Shown here: positions 32,590-37,969 of the stretch, piece by piece | Layout: every line of letters starts with the position of its first letter | How positions within the stretch are numbered: position 1 is the stretch's first letter | DNA from: UKL13-2 sp947085425 | GTDB taxonomy: Bacteria > Pseudomonadota > Gammaproteobacteria > Burkholderiales > Usitatibacteraceae | DNA: 37,969 bases | Direction: 5' to 3' | Assembly: GCA_947085425.1 (NCBI GenBank) | Contig: CAMTWK010000038.1 | Span: 1 to 37,969 of the forward strand | The notes under the pieces: model-generated | The model's input: the letters and a program-made list of their open reading frames with translations, nothing else | Told to the model about the DNA's origin: nothing | Databases searched by the model: none | Program-made: the position numbers and the translations under genes

Positions 32590-33170
32590 AGGGATCGGGG
32601 AATTTCCTGACGAATCATTAGTTTTTTGGCCATTCGGACGAGTCCTGATTCGTGATGCCCGCCTGCTAGTTCTGTCAGGGCAACCCAGCGAAAGGCAAGT
32701 GACTCAGACGATATTGTGACACTTTTCTCAGCAGCAATGACGAGATAACGTGCGTCGTGGTGGTAATGGGCCGGTTCATGAATTTTGTCTTGATGCCGCT
32801 CAGGGATCAAATGCACATCGACATCAAATAAGCCGTCGCCGGCCAACGACAAGGCGGCGAGCCCGGTCTCCTCGATGGCCTCGCGCAGGGCGCCGGCAGC
32901 GGGTGATTCGTCGGATGTATCGAGGTGGCCACCCGGCTGAACCCATCGATTGAGCTTGGCGTGGTGCAGCAAAAGTGTGTGGGTTTGATCACTATTCACA
33001 ACAAATGCGGAGCCGGTGACATGGCCATGCAACGTAGAGCGTTGCCAAAATGCCGCACTTTCTTTGCAGACAAAATCACGTACGAACGCCAAATGCCCCG
33101 CCTCGGTGGCGTCAAACGGTTGATGATTTTCGAGCGATTGCATAAACGGTAAAAATTGCATTTTTAACAT
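32586..33170 (-). CDS. NUDIX hydrolase
   Basis: A nucleoside-diphosphate-X hydrolase fold, about 194 aa from ATG 33170 (MLKMQFLPF); the open frame reaches 33233. The NUDIX box is GHLDTSDESPAAGALREAIEETG, with REAIEETG well kept. The N-terminal part WQRSTLHGHVTGSAFVV and LLLHHAKLNRWVQPGGH resemble the subgroup often placed next to pdxH. The substrate is unknown. It is coupled to pdxH by a 4-bp overlap. Confidence 0.85.
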   Translation of the reverse strand: MLKMQFLPFMQSLENHQPFDATEAGHLAFVRDFVCKESAAFWQRSTLHGHVTGSAFVVNSDQTHTLLLHHAKLNRWVQPGGHLDTSDESPAAGALREAIEETGLAALSLAGDGLFDVDVHLIPERHQDKIHEPAHYHHDARYLVIAAEKSVTISSESLAFRWVALTELAGGHHESGLVRMAKKLMIRQEIPRSL

Positions 33171-33320
33171 GTTTTCATAGGGGAAAAGCTGTTTGTGGTG
33201 ACAGCCGCAAGTTGGAAAATGGGTTGTTTTCAAAGTGACACTTTGAACCGCTCTGTCATCGTTTTTGATTTTCTCCTATGACAAGTATCCCCTGATTGAG
33301 ATAAATACTTCGTCAAGCAC

Positions 33321-33349
33321 TTGCACACAAGTTGAAATAATGCGTTATA
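33321..33349 (+). promoter_or_regulatory. possible sigma70 promoter of the PAAKK-SWIB gene
   Basis: TTGCAC (33321-33326) and GTTATA (33344-33349) are 17 bp apart, about 100 bp upstream of the ATG at 33453. The assignment is by eye. Confidence 0.4.
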
Positions 33350-33452
33350 TTTGCGCCGTGGTGCGTAATTACACTATGAGGATTCAAATCCTTGCCAGTG
33401 TGAAAACAAAACCCTCTGTTACGGACAACCTGACAAACACTGGAGGAAATAC

Positions 33453-33911
33453 ATGGCCGCAAAGAAACCAGCAGCAAAAAAACCAGCCGCAAAAAAACCA
33501 GCAGCAAAGAAGCCAGCAGCAAAGAAGCCAGCCGCCAAAAAGCCAGCTGCCAAAAAGCCAGCTGTCAAAAAGCCAGCCGCCAAAAAGCCAGCTGCCAAAA
33601 AGCCAGCAGCAAAGAAACCAGCTGCCAAAAAGCCAGCGGTTAAAAAGCCAGCTGCCAAGCGTAAGCCAAATGCAGCATTCATGAAGCCAATGACACCTTC
33701 GGCAATGTTGGCCGCCGTGGTTGGTGCAACCGCCATCCCACGTACCGAAGTCACCAAAAAGCTGTGGGACTATATCAAGAAGAACAAACTTCAAGATGCG
33801 GTTAACCGTCGCATGATCAACGCTGACGAAAAGCTCAAGGCTGTTTTCGGCGGCAAAAAAGTAGTTTCAATGTTTGAGATGACCAAATTGGTCGCAGGTC
33901 ACCTGAAGTAA
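33453..33911 (+). CDS. histone H1-like PAAKK-repeat protein fused to a SWIB/MDM2 domain
   Basis: Residues 1-70 are MAAKK plus thirteen near-perfect PAAKK-type pentapeptides (two are PAVKK, the last PAAKR), like eukaryotic histone H1 tails and AlgP. Residues about 72-152 form a SWIB domain (PMTPSAMLAAVVGATAIPRTEVTKKLWDYI, then DEKLKAVFGGKKVVSMFEMTK). The basic tail should bind DNA and compact the nucleoid; the SWIB domain may bind protein partners. Such fusions are known in beta-proteobacteria and Chlamydiae, but their role is poorly defined. An SD-like GGAGG precedes the ATG. The repeat DNA can gain or lose units by slippage. Confidence 0.9.
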   Translation: MAAKKPAAKKPAAKKPAAKKPAAKKPAAKKPAAKKPAVKKPAAKKPAAKKPAAKKPAAKKPAVKKPAAKRKPNAAFMKPMTPSAMLAAVVGATAIPRTEVTKKLWDYIKKNKLQDAVNRRMINADEKLKAVFGGKKVVSMFEMTKLVAGHLK

Positions 33912-33930
33912 CCTGATATAGTCTCTTGCA

Positions 33931-33967
33931 AAGGCCGGTGCGCTGCAAAGCGCCCCGGCTTTTTTAT
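33931..33967 (+). terminator. terminator after the PAAKK-SWIB gene
   Basis: The arms gccggtgcgct and agcgccccggc pair with one mismatch around GCAA, followed by TTTTTTA. Confidence 0.85.
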
Positions 33968-34043
33968 TTGCGCGCTTTCCGCTGCCATACGGGGCGATGC
34001 ATAATTCTGTTTACAACTGCTGTTTTGAAAGTTTTCCACCAAC

Positions 34044-35045
34044 ATGACCACAAATCACACCGTTCGCCTGAATGCCCGCCCGATCGGCGAGCCCAAACGC
34101 AGCGATTTTGTATTTGCCGATGAACCCCTGTCCACCACCGGCGACGGGCAGGTACTGATCAAAGTGCTCTATCTTTCGCTCGACCCCGCCATGCGCGGCT
34201 GGATGAACGAAGGCAAATCGTACATCGAGCCGGTCAAACTCGGTGAGGTGATGCGCGCCGGGGGCATCGGTGAAGTGGTGGCATCCAACAATCCAAAATT
34301 TGCGCCCGGTGACTTTGTCGCGGGTACTCCCGGCGTGCAAACCTACTGTCTGACCGATGGCAAGGGATTTACCAAGGTTGACCCGAAGCTGGCACCGCTC
34401 ACCACCTACCTAAACGTACTCGGCATGCCGGGCATGACCGCTTATTTTGGTTTGCTGGAGTCCGGGCAGCCAAAGGCCGGTGAAACAGTGGTGGTATCGG
34501 GTGCGGCCGGCGCGGTGGGTGCCACGGTGGGGCAGGTGGCCAAAATCAAGGGTTGTCGGGTGGTCGGTATCGCCGGCGGCGCGGAGAAGTGCCAAATGGT
34601 CATTAACGAACTCGGCTTCGACGACTGCATAGATTACAAAAACGAAGACGTGCGGGTGGGATTAAAGCGCGCCTGCCCGGATGGGGTCGACGTCTATTTT
34701 GACAACGTCGGTGGCGAGATTTTGGATACGGTGCTGACACGTATTAATTTGCACGCCCGCATCGTCATTTGTGGCGCCATTTCGCAATACAACAACACCA
34801 CCGCCATCAAGGGGCCGTCCAACTACCTGTCACTACTGGTCAATCGCGCACGAATGGAAGGCATTGTGGTGTTTGACTACGCGCCGCGTTACAAAGAGGG
34901 CGCCACCACCATGGCCGGCTGGATGAAAGAAGGCAAGTTGAAATCCAAGGAACACATCGAAGAAGGCATTGATCGTTTTCCAGAAGTGCTGATGAAATTA
35001 TTCAAAGGCGAAAATTTTGGGAAGCTGGTCTTGAAAGTCGGCTAG
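34044..35045 (+). CDS. NADPH-dependent alkenal/curcumin reductase (CurA-like MDR)
   Basis: A zinc-free medium-chain dehydrogenase/reductase of 333 aa, reducing the C=C of alkenals and related enones with NADPH. LSLDPAMRGWMNEGKSYIEPV and VLGMPGMTAYFGLLESGQPK are typical, and the Rossmann motif VSGAAGAVGATVGQVAK is complete. The nearest families are E. coli CurA and leukotriene B4 12-hydroxydehydrogenase. It stands alone between terminators. Confidence 0.92.
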   Translation: MTTNHTVRLNARPIGEPKRSDFVFADEPLSTTGDGQVLIKVLYLSLDPAMRGWMNEGKSYIEPVKLGEVMRAGGIGEVVASNNPKFAPGDFVAGTPGVQTYCLTDGKGFTKVDPKLAPLTTYLNVLGMPGMTAYFGLLESGQPKAGETVVVSGAAGAVGATVGQVAKIKGCRVVGIAGGAEKCQMVINELGFDDCIDYKNEDVRVGLKRACPDGVDVYFDNVGGEILDTVLTRINLHARIVICGAISQYNNTTAIKGPSNYLSLLVNRARMEGIVVFDYAPRYKEGATTMAGWMKEGKLKSKEHIEEGIDRFPEVLMKLFKGENFGKLVLKVG

Positions 35046-35072
35046 CCGGATCAAACCGAGCCGAGCAAATGT

Positions 35073-35099
35073 AAAAACGCGCCGACAAGCGCGTTTTTT
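35073..35099. terminator. bidirectional terminator between the CurA-like gene and rhlE
   Basis: The stem aacgcgc / gcgcgtt is flanked by A's on the left and TTTTTT on the right, so it can terminate both the convergent genes. Confidence 0.85.
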
Positions 35100-35156
35100 G
35101 GCGTTACGTTTGAACAGGTTTTGCCGCATTGAGTCGCGTTGGGTTTTAGCCGACCC

Positions 35157-36728
35157 TTAGCCGACCTTTTTACGTCCCAGCAAGGCGCCAATCGAGCGTG
35201 CGGGTGGGCGATGCGACGCGCCGGTTTCCTCGGCCACGGCGACCGCTTCTTCAACGCTGGTGGTCTTTTTGATCGGTTCGTATGGCTTGCTGAAATCAAA
35301 ATGCGGATAACTCGGATGCGGTGTTTGTGGCGGCGTATCGTGGGTGGCGCGTGGACTCAACGGTCGGGCAGGGCGCGATTCTTTGGCATCACGCACACGC
35401 CGGCTTTCATTACGCTGCTGGCGCTCAACTTCGCTCAGCGGTGGTCGGCTGGATTCAGCACCGTCGCCATGACCGCTACGCCCAGTGCGACCCCCGCGTT
35501 CACCACGTTCGGCAGTCTTGCCGTGGGATCTGTCGCTGCGTACATCATCACGTCCATCCATTCGTGAGGATGGACGCGACGGCGCTTCGCCGGCAATCAG
35601 CGGCAACGGCAGACGAGGAATTTCGCGCTTGAGTAATTTTTCAATCGCGACCAGATACTCCATCTCCTCGGCACTCACCAATGAAATCGCTTCACCCGGC
35701 GTGCCGGCACGACCGGTGCGGCCAATACGATGCACATAATCTTCCGGTGTATTGGGGATTTCGTAATTGATCACAAACGGCAATTGGTCGATATCAATCC
35801 CGCGTGCGGCGACGTCGGTGGCCACCAACAATTTGACCTTGCCGGTTTTGAATTCTTCCAACGCTAGTGTGCGCTCGGATTGGCTGCGGTCGCCGTGAAT
35901 GGCAGTGGCGGATAGTCCATCCCGCACCAATTGGCGCGCCAACTTGTCGGCGTCGCGTTTCATGCGTGTAAAAATTAACACCTGCTGCATGTCGCGGCTT
36001 TTCACTAAATGGGCGAGCAGGGCGTGTTTTCGTAAGGCCGGCACTTCGTAAACCAAATGCGTGACCAATTCGGCGGGGGCATTACGACGCGCCACCTCAA
36101 TCATGGTCGGGTTGCGCATGAAACCACTGGCCAGCCGTTTGATTTCCTCGGAAAAGGTCGCCGAAAACAACAGGTTTTGGCGCATCGGAGGCAACGCCGC
36201 GAGGATACGCGTGATGGCAGGCATAAAGCCCATATCGAGCATACGATCGGCTTCATCCAGGATCAGCATTTGCACCTGTCCCAAGCTGATGCTCTTTTGT
36301 TCCAGATGGTCGAGCAAACGACCGGGGGTGGCGACCACAATCTCGACACCACTCTGCAAAGTCTTGATCTGCGGCTTGATGTCCACACCACCGTAGAGCA
36401 GCGCGGTGCGCAGAGGCAAATATTTGCCATAGGTGCGGATCGATTCCTCGACCTGCATGGCCAGTTCACGGGTTGGGGTCAATACCAGCGCACGCACCGG
36501 ATGTTTGGCCGGCGAGGTGCTGCTGCTCGCCAGTGGCACCAGAAGTTGCAGGAGCGGCAGGGTAAAACCCGCTGTTTTGCCGGTGCCAGTTTGGGCGCAA
36601 CCCATAATATCGAGGCGATTCAGGACTGCGGGAATCGCCTGTGCCTGAATGGGGGTGGGCTCGGTGTAGCCTTGTTCGGTAACAGCGCGAAGGATTTTTG
36701 GGTCAAGATTCAGTGAAGCAAAGGACAT
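35157..36728 (-). CDS. rhlE: DEAD-box RNA helicase RhlE
   Basis: An ATP-dependent RNA helicase of 523 aa. Q motif GYTEPTPIQAQAIP, Walker A AQTGTGKT, PTRELA, DEADRMLD, SAT, and HRIGRTGRAG are in order. The C-terminal part from about 385 is low-complexity, Arg/Ser/Gly-rich (RGGRTGRSGHGD) and ends in SIGALLGRKKVG, as in many RhlE proteins. ATG 36728 (MSFASLNLD) is preferred to the TTG at 36731 because AAGGCT lies just upstream. Confidence 0.94.
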   Translation of the reverse strand: MSFASLNLDPKILRAVTEQGYTEPTPIQAQAIPAVLNRLDIMGCAQTGTGKTAGFTLPLLQLLVPLASSSTSPAKHPVRALVLTPTRELAMQVEESIRTYGKYLPLRTALLYGGVDIKPQIKTLQSGVEIVVATPGRLLDHLEQKSISLGQVQMLILDEADRMLDMGFMPAITRILAALPPMRQNLLFSATFSEEIKRLASGFMRNPTMIEVARRNAPAELVTHLVYEVPALRKHALLAHLVKSRDMQQVLIFTRMKRDADKLARQLVRDGLSATAIHGDRSQSERTLALEEFKTGKVKLLVATDVAARGIDIDQLPFVINYEIPNTPEDYVHRIGRTGRAGTPGEAISLVSAEEMEYLVAIEKLLKREIPRLPLPLIAGEAPSRPSSRMDGRDDVRSDRSHGKTAERGERGGRTGRSGHGDGAESSRPPLSEVERQQRNESRRVRDAKESRPARPLSPRATHDTPPQTPHPSYPHFDFSKPYEPIKKTTSVEEAVAVAEETGASHRPPARSIGALLGRKKVG

Positions 36729-36910
36729 CAAACAGCCTTGAGAGTCTAAAAGTGGGTCAGGTCATTATTTTATCGTTTTCTTGCGGTGAAATTGGGCTCA
36801 TTTGGGAAAAACCACCTGATTGAAGGCAAGAATTACCTAAAATTAGCTGGTTAGAGAGGAAAGCCTGCTGCAATCCAGATGAATGCCATGCGATCTCGAC
36901 CAGTAGGGCG

Positions 36911-37021
36911 GCGGCGGTGCGGGTAAAAAAGTGTGTGATGGTGGTGCATGCTTATGTGTGGATGATCAATTATGTCCATTTGCTCGCCTCGCCGACCTAC
37001 GCCGAAAGCATCAGCAAAAAA
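36911..37021 (+). pseudogene. degraded internal fragment of a RAYT/Y1 transposase
   Basis: The frame reads VVHAYVWMINYVHLLASPTY and then ESISKKS, which lines up with the HUH motif region of Y1 transposases (HAYCLMTNHYHLLIETP in the neighbour at 37198). The first His of the catalytic HxH has become Tyr (NYVH), and only about 35 codons are recognisable, after which repeat DNA takes over. It is a dead relic of a second RAYT. Confidence 0.72.
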
Positions 37022-37060
37022 AGCATTGAAAGAGAAAGCAGAGCAAACAAAAAGCAAAGA

Positions 37061-37165
37061 AAAAGCAATGGGGTCATGAAAAGCAATGGGGTCAGGTCTT
37101 TCGTTATCACATTGAGCATGTTAAAGCAATGGGGTCAGGTCTTTCGTTATCACATTGAGCATGTT
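37061..37165. repeat. tandem RAYT-associated repeat, two 43-bp copies plus a partial one
   Basis: Copies at 37080-37122 and 37123-37165 are identical (aagcaatggggtcaggtc, then tttcgttatcacattgagcatgtt). A partial copy, aaaagcaatggggtca, precedes them at 37061. They end 32 bp before the RAYT start. The palindrome gagcatgttatgctc lies at the right edge. Confidence 0.9.
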
Positions 37166-37197
37166 ATGCTCCCAGCCTCTACCACATAGGGGGTGCC

Positions 37198-37969
37198 ATG
37201 GCCAGACCACTCAGGCTTGAATTCACCGGCGCGTTGTATCACGTCACTTCGCGTGGCGACGGGCGCGACGACATTTATCTCAGCGATGATGACCGCCTCG
37301 CCTGGCTGGACACATTCGCGCACGTCTGCAAGCGGTTCAATTGGGTTTGCCATGCTTATTGCCTGATGACGAACCACTATCACCTTCTCATCGAAACGCC
37401 GGACGCCAACCTTTCCAATGGAATGCGCCAACTCAACGGTGTCTACACGCAGAATTTCAACCGCGCACACCAACGTGTCGGCCATGTGTTTCAAGGCCGT
37501 TTCAAAGCCATACTGGTTGAAAAAGACAGTTACCTGCTGGAACTCGCGCGTTATGTTGTGCTGAATCCGTTGCGCGCCAAAATGGTCCGCCGCATTGAGC
37601 AGTGGTCCTGGTCCAGCTTTCACGCGACCTGCGGGCGGGCGGCCAAACCGGAATGGCTCAACACTGATTTCATCCTGTCCCAATTCGGTGCACAGCGGGC
37701 GCGGGCGATTGCCAAATACGTGGACTTTGTGCATGAAGGCAAAGGATTGCCGAGTGTCTGGAGTGAACTGCGGGGGCAAATTTATCTCGGCTCGGACACG
37801 TTCATCAAAAAAATGCAAACTGCCGCTGATAAAAAGCCAAACCTGCTGGAGATTCCACGTGCGCAACGCCGCGCAAAAGCGCGTGATCTGGCTGATTATG
37901 CGAAGTCGTACACGCGCAATGAACCCATTGCGCTGGCTTATCTTTCCGGCCATCATACATGGCGTCGAT
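37198..37969 (+). CDS. REP-associated tyrosine (Y1) transposase, 3' end outside window
   Basis: A single-domain Y1/HUH transposase related to the IS200/IS605 family that processes REP-like DNA. The ATG at 37198 (MARPLRLEFTGALYHVTSRG) is the family start, and the frame is open for 257 codons to the window end. HUH residues are H60 and H62 (MTNHYHLL); QGRFKAILVEKD and RYVVLNPLRA follow, with Y119 a candidate catalytic Tyr. Compared with the relic at 10601-10753, a G is missing after 37958, so the frame leaves the C-terminal helix-turn-helix (HHTM becomes HHTW). The protein may therefore be frameshifted near its end. The repeats just upstream are its likely substrates. Confidence 0.88.
   Translation, partial: MARPLRLEFTGALYHVTSRGDGRDDIYLSDDDRLAWLDTFAHVCKRFNWVCHAYCLMTNHYHLLIETPDANLSNGMRQLNGVYTQNFNRAHQRVGHVFQGRFKAILVEKDSYLLELARYVVLNPLRAKMVRRIEQWSWSSFHATCGRAAKPEWLNTDFILSQFGAQRARAIAKYVDFVHEGKGLPSVWSELRGQIYLGSDTFIKKMQTAADKKPNLLEIPRAQRRAKARDLADYAKSYTRNEPIALAYLSGHHTWRR

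Larger units (their letters stand above)
36729..37197. other. intergenic region with RAYT relic and tandem repeats
   Basis: The left part holds the rhlE promoter region and a weak relative of the ggggtcaggtc motif (gtgggtcaggtcattat, 36752-36768). From 36911 it contains a transposase relic and from 37061 the repeats, listed separately. No intact gene. Confidence 0.6.

Noticed and set aside
33384..33794. Minus-strand frames rich in Gly/Trp/Phe or AAGFF repeats opposite the PAAKK gene
   Set aside because: They are the complement of the PAAKK-repeat DNA; the plus-strand frame has a SWIB domain.
37080..37165. Possible CRISPR repeat pair
   Set aside because: Only two copies, directly tandem with no spacers.
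37150..37956. Minus-strand 268-codon frame over the window end
   Set aside because: It is the antisense of the RAYT gene on the plus strand, which has clear HUH motifs.

Overview
The window reads as a chromosomal segment of a pseudomonadote, beta- or gamma-proteobacterial in style. The surE-pcm-nlpD cluster, glutamate/aspartate ABC operon (gltIJKL), nadE-glnB pair, pdxH, rhlE, mtfA, sixA and the MoxR/DUF58/TgpA module all point that way. The nadE-glnB pairing and the PAAKK-repeat/SWIB protein lean towards Betaproteobacteria, but genus cannot be set from the sequence alone. No ribosomal-protein or marker gene settles it.

Layout. Positions 1-72 hold the 3' end of a 5S rRNA gene with its terminator. 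Next come surE, pcm and nlpD (no rpoS follows) and a Yip1-type membrane protein (to 4.2 kb). From 10.3 back to 4.3 kb a minus-strand operon runs in the order class II aldolase, Mpo1-like (DUF962), histidine phosphatase, APH-type kinase, ACAD11-like dehydrogenase, FadD-type ligase. It looks like a hydroxy-acyl-CoA catabolic operon. From 10.45 to 14.58 kb lies an accessory block with near-identical 20-bp repeats at both edges. It contains a transposase relic, a 50-bp perfect palindrome and three Rhs-tip toxin/immunity pairs: an ADP-ribosyltransferase-like tip, an L,D-transpeptidase-like tip and an unrecognised tip. From 14.6 to 19.2 kb is the MoxR-DUF4124-DUF58-TgpA operon (minus), divergent from a histone-deacetylase-family gene.

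From 20.3 to 24.4 kb are upp and gltIJKL (minus), with a terminator between gltI and gltJ. sixA, a FemAB/GNAT-like gene, nadE, glnB and a previously unlisted 45-codon membrane-protein ORF follow. A 261-bp MITE-like element sits at 28.8 kb. mtfA, a secreted amidohydrolase, pdxH, a NUDIX gene, the PAAKK-SWIB protein, a CurA-like reductase and rhlE complete the housekeeping part.

The last 1.2 kb holds a decayed Y1 (RAYT) transposase fragment, a tandem 43-bp repeat carrying the ggggtcaggtctttc motif, and a nearly complete RAYT gene cut by the window end. This motif family recurs at 10.8, 11.87 and 37.1 kb, always near RAYT relics or Rhs debris, which links the two accessory zones. The two most interesting regions are the putative hydroxy-fatty-acid operon and the compact array of displaced Rhs tips with their immunity genes.
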